Assembly: GCA_944391805.1 (NCBI GenBank)
Contig: CALXUY010000049.1
Coordinates: forward strand, 23,423-87,422
Source: an uncultured Clostridia bacterium
GTDB lineage: Bacteria; Bacillota; Clostridia; Oscillospirales; CAG-272
Direction: 5' to 3'
Length of the DNA: 64,000 nt
Position 1 is the stretch's first letter, and every line of letters starts with the position of its first letter. Made by a program: the position numbers and the translations under genes. The notes under the pieces are model-generated. The model had not been told where the DNA came from, searched no databases, and was given only the letters and a program-made list of their open reading frames with translations. This document shows positions 42,824 to 54,900 of the stretch, piece by piece.

Positions 42824-44347
42824 ATGAAAAAGTTTGTTGGCTGCTTGCTTTTGTCAGCTGTGTTGCTGTTGAGCGCGGCCGGGTGCCGGCAGGAGCAGCA
42901 ACCCCCTGCGGATACCGGGAATACCACGACAGGCGGTGAGGTCAGCCGGGAGGATTCGGTCGATCCCAACCTCCCCGCCATCGATGGGGAGGGCAGGCAG
43001 ATCCGCTTTCTGGTCAGAGAGTCGGGGACCAGCGCAAATTATTGGTATGAGGAGATTGTTGACAGCGGAGAATCTGCCGACATTGTGGAGAATGCCGTTT
43101 TCCAGAGAAACGATTATCTGTGCCAGAAATACAGCATTGACATTGTCAGCAAGGTTGTGAATAACAATCAGCTTGAGGATGAAATTGAAAGACAGGTTTT
43201 CGGAAATATCAGCTCGGCCGAGGGGGGCTTTGACATCGCGGTCCCGATGCTGGTGCATGCGGCCAATCAGGCCGTGCAGGGAAATCTGTATTCCATCGAT
43301 CATTTTCCGGTCATTGATCCGGAAAAACCGTACTGGTTTGGAGATATCTATTATGCAACCACGGTGAGCAACACCAATTATTTCATCGCGGGTGACGTCA
43401 ATACATCGGTATACGGGTCCTCCTGGACAACTTTTTTCAATGAAAAGCTGGTGGCGGATAATCAGATTCAAAACCCGTATGATCTGGTGAAGCAGAATAA
43501 CTGGACGCTGGAAACCATGCTCGAGCTTGCGCGGCAGTACGGGCAGGATAAGAATTCCGACGGGGTTTATGATACCAGCGATGAATATGGAATCTGCAGC
43601 GGCACATGGGTTTGGCAGTGCTTCTTTTACGGTTCGGATCTGCGCTTGATTGACAAGGACAGCGACGATATTCCCTATGTGACGGTTGGCGATGCGTCTC
43701 AAAGCGAGATCATGCAGAATGTGCTGAGCCAGACCGTGGAGATCATGAATACCCAAACGCTTGCCATCAATTCCAATGCCGCAGGGCTTTCACAGCAGCC
43801 CTCTCAGTTGTTTTGTCAGGATCAGGTGCTGTTTTATTTTGCCAACGTCAACAACGCATTCATTCCGGGGGACATCAAGGATATGAGCAGCGAATATGGG
43901 ATGCTCCCGCTGCCGAAATACAACAGCCAGCAGCAGTATTACAGCAACGCTGTGCACCCGCATCACTCCTCCTGCATGGCAGTGCCCGGAAACATCCGGG
44001 AGGATCTGCTGCCGTTGCTGGGGAGCCTGCTTGAGGACATGGCATATTATTCCTATGTGTATGTCAAGCCGAATTACTATGATCAGGTTGTTACGGTCCG
44101 CACCTCGCGCAATGACCGTTCCTATGAGATGATGCCCTATATATTCGAGCACTACACCATTGATTTCGGATTGATTATGACCGACACCTTCGGCTTTGAC
44201 AATGAAATCCGAAACCGGATTCTGACCAATCGCTCCAGCTTTGCGGATTATTTTACGCAATACAAAGGAATCTGGGAGATTGCGTTGGGAGACATTGTAT
44301 CCACCTATGGTCAAAGGCAGAATGCTTCCAGTGAGGAAGCCGGATAA
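42824..44347 (+). CDS. Extracellular solute-binding-type lipoprotein (locus 2), no permease nearby
   Basis: 507 residues. Lipobox SAAGC (Cys about 22), linker, then a two-lobe fold: IRFLVRESGTSANYWYEEI, ENAVFQRNDYLCQKYSID, FDIAVPMLVHAANQAVQGNL, WTLETMLELARQY, and late YGMLPLPKYNSQQQYYSNAV. Same organisation and similar motifs as the protein at 29213 (for example N-x-V/A-F-x-R-N, WTLE-M, LP-PKY), so the two are paralogues. The ATG at 42824 follows AAAGGAG; an open frame to 42743 overlaps the LamG gene end. No transport genes adjoin. Confidence 0.8.
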   Translation: MKKFVGCLLLSAVLLLSAAGCRQEQQPPADTGNTTTGGEVSREDSVDPNLPAIDGEGRQIRFLVRESGTSANYWYEEIVDSGESADIVENAVFQRNDYLCQKYSIDIVSKVVNNNQLEDEIERQVFGNISSAEGGFDIAVPMLVHAANQAVQGNLYSIDHFPVIDPEKPYWFGDIYYATTVSNTNYFIAGDVNTSVYGSSWTTFFNEKLVADNQIQNPYDLVKQNNWTLETMLELARQYGQDKNSDGVYDTSDEYGICSGTWVWQCFFYGSDLRLIDKDSDDIPYVTVGDASQSEIMQNVLSQTVEIMNTQTLAINSNAAGLSQQPSQLFCQDQVLFYFANVNNAFIPGDIKDMSSEYGMLPLPKYNSQQQYYSNAVHPHHSSCMAVPGNIREDLLPLLGSLLEDMAYYSYVYVKPNYYDQVVTVRTSRNDRSYEMMPYIFEHYTIDFGLIMTDTFGFDNEIRNRILTNRSSFADYFTQYKGIWEIALGDIVSTYGQRQNASSEEAG

Positions 44348-44370
44348 CACTTTGCTGCTTTGATCGCTTC

Positions 44371-44404
44371 AGGCTGTCAGCCTTCCCGGTTGACGGCCTT
44401 TTTA
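44371..44404 (+). terminator. Terminator of surface locus 2
   Basis: AGGCTGTCA (44371-44379) with TGACGGCCT (44391-44399), one G-T pair, followed by TTTTTA. Confidence 0.8.
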
Positions 44405-44661
44405 TAATGGAAAAATCCGGATTCTTCGGGGAGTCAAATGTTGTATGATATGCGGGCGAGCGCTGGCATATTCATCGGTTTCTTTGCATTCTGCCGGCGA
44501 CGACCTCCCATATCCAATCAGACATTACTGCCCCGATCAGGAAACAAGGGCCGTGGAGCGGGACATCTCCGGGCTATTTTAGAACATTCTATAAAGCGGA
44601 GGAAGGAATGGGAAGCGAAATCGTACGGGATTGGGCAAAAAGCGGGCGGTGAAGTTGACAG

Positions 44662-44690
44662 TTGACAGAATATGCGAAATGGGGTATAAT
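44662..44690 (+). promoter_or_regulatory. Promoter of the response regulator gene
   Basis: TTGACA (44662-44667), 17 bp, TATAAT (44685-44690): full consensus. A second TTGACA lies 8 bp upstream. The 260 bases before it (44405-44661) show no gene. Confidence 0.85.
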
Positions 44691-44807
44691 ATACGCAGCA
44701 TGACCTGCGCAACGCGCTGCTTTGGAGCGGGTCATGGGCTCCGCCCTTGCCGCCCGGATGTGGTGCTGCGGATGCCGGGATCGTTCGCTGTAAAAAGGAT
44801 GAATGGT

Positions 44808-45512
44808 ATGAAACATATAATGATTGTGGATGACGATGTGCATATTGGAAACCTCCTGCAGGAGGTGCTGGAGCGGGAGGGGTACCGGGTATCCCGCGCG
44901 TATTCCGGAACCGAGGCGCTGCTTCTGCTTGGCTCCTGTACGCCGGACATGGTGCTGCTGGACCTGATGCTCCCGGGGCTTTCCGGAGAGGAGCTGCTCC
45001 CGCGCATCGGGCACATCCCGGTGATTGTGCTCAGCGCAAAGGCCGATACGGCCGACAAGGTGGGGCTGCTGCTGGGCGGCGCGGTGGATTACGTCACCAA
45101 GCCCTTTGACCTCGGGGAGCTGCTGGCCCGCATTCAGGTTCATCTGCGCGGCAGCACCTGCTTCTCGGGGCAAAGGCCGCTCAAGTACGAGGGGCTGACG
45201 CTGGATCCGGACACCCATATCGCAACGGCAGGAGAGCGCCAGGTTCGGCTGACCCGCACCGAATATGCCATTCTCAAGCTGCTCATGCGGAACCCGACGC
45301 AGGTGATTACCAAATCGCTGCTGCTGGACCGCATCAGTGAGGACACGCCCGACTGCACCGACAGCTCGCTTAAGATGCACATCAGCAACCTGCGCAGAAA
45401 GCTGCGGGAGGTGAGCGGGCGGGATTATATTGAGGCGGTGTGGGGAATCGGCTTCAAGCTGCGCTCCGCGCAGGACGGCCAAAGCGCGCAAGGGGACGGC
45501 CCGCGTTCCTGA
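44808..45512 (+). CDS. OmpR-family response regulator
   Basis: 234 residues. Receiver domain (1-115): acidic pocket IVDDD, phosphoacceptor Asp52 in MVLLDLMLPGLSG, VIVLSAKADTADK and YVTKPFDLGEL; winged-helix DNA-binding domain (135-225) with VRLTRTEYAILKLLMRNP, DSSLKMHISNLRRKLRE and IEAVWGIGFKL. The partner kinase is probably the one at 47595, on the far side of the ABC genes. The ATG at 44808 matches the family start; the frame is open from 44631. Confidence 0.93.
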   Translation: MKHIMIVDDDVHIGNLLQEVLEREGYRVSRAYSGTEALLLLGSCTPDMVLLDLMLPGLSGEELLPRIGHIPVIVLSAKADTADKVGLLLGGAVDYVTKPFDLGELLARIQVHLRGSTCFSGQRPLKYEGLTLDPDTHIATAGERQVRLTRTEYAILKLLMRNPTQVITKSLLLDRISEDTPDCTDSSLKMHISNLRRKLREVSGRDYIEAVWGIGFKLRSAQDGQSAQGDGPRS

Positions 45513-45743
45513 AGCCGTCAATTCGGAGAAGCACACCTCCCGGAAGCCGGTGCGTGGGAGCCTGCGGCGGCTGTGTTCTTCCGTGGTTGCTCAGCAGTTT
45601 TGTTCCGCGGTTGATCGGCGGTTGACCTACGGCTGCCCAGCGGTTGTTTTCGGCTGTTCTGCGGCTGCCGGAAGCGGATTTCGCGCGGCTTGCCGTGCAA
45701 AGTAGGAGTACCGGGGAAGTCTGAACGGCTCTGCCATCTGATT

Positions 45744-45798
45744 TTTACTGTTTCTTTACTCTTTCCTTTACCGATTCCTGCTTTTTCTGCGGTATCAT
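45744..45798 (+). promoter_or_regulatory. Probable response-regulator operator and promoter of the ABC operon
   Basis: Three direct repeats TTTACT (45744-45749), TTTACT (45755-45760), TTTACC (45767-45772), spaced 11 and 12 bp, about one helical turn, then TATCAT (45793-45798) as -10 with no good -35. This is how OmpR-type activators are usually laid out. The rest of the 314-bp gap (45513-45743) carries several CGGTTG-like short repeats and no gene. Confidence 0.55.
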
Positions 45799-45826
45799 AT
45801 GGTCATTCAGATAAAAGGAGGTCAGA

Positions 45827-46744
45827 ATGGTGGAGTACGTTCTGAAAACAGATGCGCTTTGCAAGAGCTACGGCCACAGCAAGGTGCTTGGGGGACTGAA
45901 CATGAATGTCCCCAAGGGTTCGATTTACGGCTTTGTCGGCAAAAACGGCGCGGGAAAAACCACGCTCATCCGGCTGATCTGCGGCCTGCAGCAGCCCACG
46001 TCCGGCAGCTATACGCTTTACGGAAGGAGCAACCGTGACAGGGACATCGCAAAATCCCGCAGACGCATGGGGGCGGTTGTGGAAACGCCGTCCATTTATC
46101 TCGGCATGAGCGCCGAGGAAAACCTCCGGCAGCAATACCGGATACTGGGGCTGCCGTCCTGCGACGGAATGCGCAATGTGCTGCGTTTGGTCGGCCTGGA
46201 GGATACCGGGAGGAAGAAGGCAAGGCATTTTTCGCTTGGCATGCGGCAGAGGCTTGGCATTGCGCTGGCACTGGCCGGGGATCCGGATTTTCTGGTGCTC
46301 GACGAGCCGATCAACGGCCTTGACCCGCAGGGAATTGTGGAAATGCGCGAGCTGATCCTCCGACTCAACCGGGAATACAACATCACGGTGCTCATCTCCA
46401 GTCACATTCTGGATGAGCTGGCCAGACTGGCCACGCACTTCGGCTTTCTCGACGGCGGCCGTCTGGTTCGTGAACTCAGCGCCGGAGAGCTGGAGCAGGC
46501 CTGCCGCAAATGCGTGCGGCTTGCGGTTACAGACGTCAAGGCGCTTGCCCGTGTTCTGGACGGGCTGGCGCTGGACTATTCGATTGTCTCCGAGCGGGAG
46601 GCCGACGTGTTCGGTAATGTGGACGTCACCGACCTGGCCCTGGCACTGGCCGATGTGCATTGCCGCATTCAGTCGATTCACGAGCGGGATGAGAGCCTCG
46701 AAACCTACTATATCAATCTGATCGGAGGTGGCAAAAATGAGTAA
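45827..46744 (+). CDS. ABC transporter ATP-binding protein (BcrA type)
   Basis: 305 residues. Walker A GKNGAGKTTLIRL, Q-loop, signature FSLGMRQRLGIA, Walker B FLVLDEPINGLDP, H-loop ISSHILDEL, and a C-terminal extension of about 80 residues, all as in bacitracin/lantibiotic exporters of the BcrA/LanF group. Works with the permease that overlaps it by 8 nt. SD AAAGGAGG. Confidence 0.92.
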   Translation: MVEYVLKTDALCKSYGHSKVLGGLNMNVPKGSIYGFVGKNGAGKTTLIRLICGLQQPTSGSYTLYGRSNRDRDIAKSRRRMGAVVETPSIYLGMSAEENLRQQYRILGLPSCDGMRNVLRLVGLEDTGRKKARHFSLGMRQRLGIALALAGDPDFLVLDEPINGLDPQGIVEMRELILRLNREYNITVLISSHILDELARLATHFGFLDGGRLVRELSAGELEQACRKCVRLAVTDVKALARVLDGLALDYSIVSEREADVFGNVDVTDLALALADVHCRIQSIHERDESLETYYINLIGGGKNE

Positions 46745-47567
46745 GCTGCTTTCGGCAAATTTCCTGCGTCTGAAGCACAGCAAGCTGTTTTGGGCGGGGA
46801 TGATTCTGATGTTTGGGTTTGGCGCATTGCTGGTGTTGTCGCAATACAATATGTACGTCCGCTATGGATATGATGTCAGGTTGGATTCCGTACTGCTCGG
46901 ATACTCGATTTTGATCGGCTTTCTGACGGCGGTGTTCACCAGCCTGTTTGTGGGAACCGAATACAGCGACGGTACCATCCGCAACAAGCTGATTGTCGGG
47001 CATTCCCGCATCGCCATTTATTTGGCCAATCTGGTGACCATGGGGGCCGCCGCGCTGCTGTTTTGCCTCTCGTGCCTGACCTCTACGCTGGCGTTTGGTC
47101 TGCCGCTCCTTGGCACGCCGGTCACCGGACTGCAAACGCTTTGCCTGATGCTTTTCGGCAGTCTGCTGCTGGCGGTTGCTTTTGCTGCCATTTTCACCTT
47201 GGTCAGTATGGTATGCAGCAACAAGGCGGCCGTGGCTATCATCTGTCTTGTGCTCTTAATGCTGCTGATGATTTTTAGCTCATGGATTGTTGCAATGCTG
47301 GCCGAACCGGAATTTTACGAAAACTATGCTTTGACCGGCGATGGGGAAATTGAAGTGATCGAAAATGTGCGCAATCCACGGTATCCGACGGGGGTGTGGC
47401 GCGATGTGCTGGAGTTTCTCAACGATTTTCTGCCCACCGGGCAATCGATGCAGTACAGCCAGATGCAGGTGGCGCACCCGTGGCTGCTGGTGCTGTGGTC
47501 GTTCCTCATCGCACTGGGTACCACGCTGGCCGGTGTGCTGGTGTTCCGGCGAAAGGATATTCAGTAA
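46737..47567 (+). CDS. ABC transporter permease (BcrB/ABC-2 type)
   Basis: 276 residues with six membrane segments and a long extracytoplasmic loop between the fourth/fifth and sixth (about 185-245), typical ABC-2 permeases of antibiotic-export systems. The ATG at 46737 has GGAGG 8 nt upstream and overlaps the ATPase gene end; a GTG at 46728 is unlikely. Confidence 0.87.
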   Translation: MSKLLSANFLRLKHSKLFWAGMILMFGFGALLVLSQYNMYVRYGYDVRLDSVLLGYSILIGFLTAVFTSLFVGTEYSDGTIRNKLIVGHSRIAIYLANLVTMGAAALLFCLSCLTSTLAFGLPLLGTPVTGLQTLCLMLFGSLLLAVAFAAIFTLVSMVCSNKAAVAIICLVLLMLLMIFSSWIVAMLAEPEFYENYALTGDGEIEVIENVRNPRYPTGVWRDVLEFLNDFLPTGQSMQYSQMQVAHPWLLVLWSFLIALGTTLAGVLVFRRKDIQ

Positions 47568-47594
47568 TCAAATAACGGGAGAGGGGGGAGCGGT

Positions 47595-48494
47595 ATGCCG
47601 GTGCTTGTGATGCTATGCGCGGCGTTGGCGCTTGCCGTGGTGCTGCTGACCGTCAAAATTGTGCGGATGCGCCGGACGGCAAGGACGATCTGCGAGGAGT
47701 TTGCGGAAAAGCTGCGCACCGATACCAATACGCTGGTGTCGGTCCCCTCGCGCGACCGGGCCATGCTCCGGCTGGCCGAGCAGATCAATGTCGAACTGCG
47801 CCAGCTCCGCCGGGAGCGCCACTGCTATGTGCAGGGCGACGTCGAGCTGAAAAACGCGGTTACAAACATCTCTCACGATCTGCGCACTCCGCTCACGGCC
47901 ATCTGCGGCTATCTCGATCTGCTTGAGAAGGAGCAGATGAGCGAGGCTGCCGCGCGCTATGTGGGCGTCATCCGCAACCGCACCGATATTCTCAAGCAGC
48001 TCACCGAGGAGCTGTTCCGCTATTCGGTCATCACCTCTCCCGAATATGAGGAGCCGGCGGTTCGCGTTTCGCTGAATGCCGTGCTGGAGGAGAGCATTGC
48101 AGGCTTTTATGCCGCCATGCAGGCTGCGGGCATTACCCCGCAGATCCGGATGCCGGAGGAGAAGGTGATACGCTGGCTCAACCGCGCAGCGCTCTCCCGC
48201 GTGTTTTCCAATCTGCTGGGCAATGCCGTCAAATACAGCGACGGAGATCTGGAGGTGGAGCTGACCGCCGAAGGAACCGTCACCTTTTCCAATGCCGCGT
48301 CGGGTTTGAGTGAGGTGCAGGTGGGGCGGCTCTTTGATCGCTTTTATACCGTGGAGGCTGCGCGCCATTCTACCGGTCTCGGGCTGGCCATTGCTCGCAC
48401 GTTGGTGGAGCGCATGGAGGGCAGCATTTCGGCCTCCTACCGCGATGGCAGGCTGTGTATCCGGTTGGAGCTTTCAGGTGGGGAAAGATCCTGA
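47595..48494 (+). CDS. Sensor histidine kinase
   Basis: 299 residues. One N-terminal membrane helix (3-22), no extracellular sensor domain, then a HisKA domain with NISHDLRTPLTAI (His about 95) and the ATPase domain with NLLGNAVKYSD (N box), a shortened G1 region, and STGLGLAIARTLVERM (G2). The lack of an input domain points to sensing through the neighbouring transporter, as in Bce/Bcr systems. SD GGGGGG; 27 bp after the permease. Confidence 0.9.
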   Translation: MPVLVMLCAALALAVVLLTVKIVRMRRTARTICEEFAEKLRTDTNTLVSVPSRDRAMLRLAEQINVELRQLRRERHCYVQGDVELKNAVTNISHDLRTPLTAICGYLDLLEKEQMSEAAARYVGVIRNRTDILKQLTEELFRYSVITSPEYEEPAVRVSLNAVLEESIAGFYAAMQAAGITPQIRMPEEKVIRWLNRAALSRVFSNLLGNAVKYSDGDLEVELTAEGTVTFSNAASGLSEVQVGRLFDRFYTVEAARHSTGLGLAIARTLVERMEGSISASYRDGRLCIRLELSGGERS

Positions 48495-48502
48495 AGGGGG
48501 GA

Positions 48503-49118
48503 GGAAAGACCTTGGAGGGGACCGCCTCTTTCGGAGAGGCAGGCCCCCTCCAAGCCTCCCCCTGCGAGAACTTTCCCCGGCTGCCGCCCACCGACACACC
48601 GCTTACTTGGATATGCCGATCGAAAAGGCGGGCGGCAGCCGGGGAAGCTCCCGCTTTTTCCGTGAGGCCAAAAGCCAATGACAGCGGAGAGAAACCAAAG
48701 GCATCGGGCGGCCGGAGGCGGGTTATCGAAAAATTTTCCGTCATGCAACCCCATCTGCCATGACATTGGTCATAAATAACCGGACAGCCGTTTGCGCAGC
48801 ATGTCCGGTATTTTTTTCATTATATATCTCTCAATTTCCCGGCTTGCCAACGGGGAAGCTCCACGGTATCCGGCCATCACCTTTTACCGCAACCGCTTTC
48901 CGTGTGTCCGGCTATGACCTCGGCGGCCGGTTTTCTGCCGCGTGCTGTCATCGCAAGCATCCGGCCCCGAAAGAAATTTCCCCGGCGCAGGCCCCCCGTT
49001 TTTGCATACCTGTATAAAAAAAACGGTATATGCGGGCCTGCGCCGGGGAAGGTCTCGCCGGGGGAGGTTTGGAGGGACCGGCCTCTCCTTAAGAGGCGGG
49101 TCCCTCCAAGGTCTTTCC
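48503..49118. repeat. Pair of inverted double-hairpin repeats
   Basis: Left unit 48503-48655: hairpin 1 (GGAGGGGACCGCCTCTT with AGAGGCAGGCCCCCTCC around TCGG), then hairpin 2 (CCCCGGCTGCCGCC with GGCGGCAGCCGGGG). Right unit, opposite strand, 49118-48983: hairpin 1 (GGAGGGACCCGCCTCTT with GAGAGGCCGGTCCCTCC), then hairpin 2 (CCCCGGCGCAGGCC with GGCCTGCGCCGGGG). The lower part of stem 2 differs between units but both strands of the stem have changed together. Between the units lie about 300 bases without a convincing gene. Confidence 0.7.
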
Positions 49119-49136
49119 CACTGGCGGGACTCTTCC

Positions 49137-51779
<2,643 letters not shown>

Positions 51780-51966
51780 CACTGTATATCCCTTTCATCA
51801 TGATGGACGGTTTCTGTGGAGCGCCTCCGACGGGGGAACGCTCCCGCCGGAATGCCATGTGGAAAGCCAAGCCCGCGGCGTGCCGCGGGCTTGGCAGCAA
51901 TTGTGTGATGGGACCGCGCACGGAGGCGGTTTGTGCGGCTCCGTGTGGCCGGGGTGCGGTGTCTGC

Positions 51967-54900
51967 TCACGTTCTCTCGTTCCGCAGACCGAACCGGATC
52001 AGCAAAAAGGATACGGCCAGCCAGAAGCAGCGGAACAGCACGGGAAAGAGCACCGCCATCACAGGCAGAAAAAGATTTTGATTGAGAATCAGAGGGATGG
52101 CGGCAATTCCGCCGGCCACCGTGGCGGCCAGCTGCAGCCGGAAGCCTGTGCGGCGCACGCTGCGGACGGATGCGGCAGCCAGCAGCGGGCGGGCAATGTC
52201 AAAGGTTTCGCCCAGCGCCACGGCGCCGCTGTCAACCACCTCCTGCACCGTATCCGGCTCATATCTCCCGGGCTTGATCACCCGCACATACTCCGCACCG
52301 TTTGCACGGCTGGTTTGCAGGAATGCTTCATTCAGATTGGGGTCGTAGGTCTGAATGGCGGTTGTTGTGTCGGTCTCTGCCAACAGATTGACCATATTCT
52401 CAAAGGACTGTGCCACGGTATATTCAATTTCATAGCTCAGCTTGAGCACGCCGTCGATCGCCACATACATCAGGCTGACGTTGCCTGCGCGGCGCAGAGT
52501 ACGGTCGGTGGTTTCCTTGGGCACGCGCACGCCGTTTTTGACCATAAAGGCCGCGTTCCCGGCCAGCAGATGGTAGTGGTTGTCCACGACCGCCTCGGTG
52601 CCGTTTTCGGTCAGACGCACAAACGCGACCGGCGGGTCGATGTTGTTCTTCATCGGTGCGTTCTGGCCGACCGAGCCGAGCGTGCCGCTCATTTTGCGGA
52701 ACAGGATGCCGGCCAGCTTCATATCCTGCCGGAAGTCCTCTCCCTCCCGCACCGAGATCTGCGTGCATTTCTGCGCCGCATACATATCGCTGTCGTTGAA
52801 GATCACGGTTTTCGGCTGACTGTATTCCTCCACCGATTCCTCGCCGATCAGCGTGCAGTTGTGCTTTGACAGGTCGGTGTTGGCGCGGCAGAGCGGGTAG
52901 AAGAAGAGAAAGATTGCCGATGTGGGCATAGTGAACATCAGGGAGACGGCAAATGCGGAGAGCGCGCCGGCAAAGCTGCCCGCGGCAACGGCGCCGATCA
53001 GCGCGCCGAGAAAGGACAGCCCGAGCATGGTGCAGATGAGAATGGTAAACGGGCGGGCGGCATCCGCAAAATCATTGCATCGGCGGAAAAAGCCTGCCAC
53101 CTGCTCGGCACGGTGTACCCGGTAGAGATTCTGATCCACGTCATCGTTGATGATTTTTACAATCTTGTCGCCGTAACGCAGCTTTTTCTTGCGCGGCTCT
53201 GCGGTTTCCAGCACGGTTTTTGTGCCGTCGGCAGAGACAATGCGGTAGCTCCTCATTTCGTCCGACAGCCGCAGCGCATCGCACACCGCGCAGATCAGCA
53301 GCGCACCCGCCGCCGAGAGATTGACCGGAACCGCTGTTCCGTCCGAGACGATGAGGGAAAGCAGCCCGGTCAGCAGAGATAGCGACACAAAAAGGCCGAC
53401 TGCCGAATAGGGCGTGGGCGTAAAGCAGAAGAAGCTGCGCAGGCCCGCGTCGATCTGGCGCAGGGAGAGCAGCCCGGCGGCGCAGAGCAGAAGCACGCCG
53501 AAAATGGGGAAGAGCAGGGGATTGGATTCCAGGTAGGGGACAAACGTTGCTCCGAACAGGCCGGGCAGATCAATCGGAATCAGCAGCAGCGTGATCAAGG
53601 CGGTGATCACCAGACGAAGCATCAGATGCTTCCGGTCGTGCGCATAGTGCGCCAACACCAGATCGCGCCGCTCGCTGCCCCCGGTAAACGCGGGGTTGCG
53701 GTAGCCGAAGGCGGTCCGGTACTGCTTCCCGTCCGCACCCTGACTGCGGCGGATGTGATCAAACTTCAGCTTTTTCAGTGTCTCATAGCCAACCAGCCGT
53801 CCAAGCTCGTTTTCATAGCCCAATTCAAAAATCAGGGCAATGTCGTCCTCGGTCATATTGGTCTTTTTCCCGATCAGAGCAAGCGCGCTCATGGCCTGTT
53901 CGGCTTTTTGCTCCTTTTTCTCCTTCATCATGGAGAATACGGAGCGCTTTTTGGTTTGCAGAACCTCCGGCTCCTCAACGGGCAGCTCCTCCACGGAGCT
54001 TTCCTCCGTGACAATTTCATCCAATGCTTCATCCAGATTGTCGTCCTCCGGGAGGGCGGCGATCGGAGTCCGGTTCATACGGGAGGGCCTTTTTTTCGAT
54101 GTTCGGATGATTGATGCGGCATGAGGATGCGGAAGTGAGACCCCGGGGGATTTGGCAGGCCGTTTTCCCTCGCGCCTTACGGCTTTGGCGGTGGCTTCCG
54201 CGGCACGGTGATTGACCGTTCCGTCCGATTGACCTGCTGCTTTTTGAGCGGCGGCGGAGTTTGCGTCAGCCTCACGCGACCCGGTGGGCGCGGCGGCAGC
54301 TCCCGCGCTGCCGCCAGGCTGCTTGCCGGAGCCTCCCACACTGCCAACGACATTGCCCGTTGGGGCTTTTCTGTTGCTTTTTCCCGCCGGCCCCGCCGGA
54401 TTGCCCCCGGCTTTTGCGCCGTCAACGGATCCCTTTCCAGCTGCGGAGGCGGGAGTGTGCGCGGCTTCTCCGGCTGTGGAGGCCTTTTCGGCTTTCACAG
54501 ACGATGCCGCCGCGCTTCCTTTTTCAGGCGCAGTTTGCGTGCCGTTGGCAGGCGCGTTGCTGTTGGCCCGACCGGAATCCGGCTTGTCTGCCTTCTCTCC
54601 GCCCGACAGAGCGGCAGAGGCGGAGGAACGGGGAACCGGGTCGATTCTGGTCGGCTCTGCCGGACGGTCACTCTGGCGGGGCTTGATGACAATCGGTTCC
54701 GGAGCGGTTGGAACGTGCGGCTGAATGACAATCGGCTTTGCCTGCGCCGTGTCCGGCTTGTCGGATGTTTGCCGCTCGCTTTTGTTCTCCGTCTGTATTT
54801 CGTTTTGCATGATCACTTTGGGTTGTTCCGATCGTGAGATTCTGTTTGCTGCCGTTGCCTCGGCTGTCTTGGGGCCGGCAGCCACTGGCGCCGGATTGGC

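Noticed and set aside
45430..45705. 91-codon frame after the response regulator
   Set aside because: Mostly a shifted reading of the regulator end and of CGGTTG short repeats.
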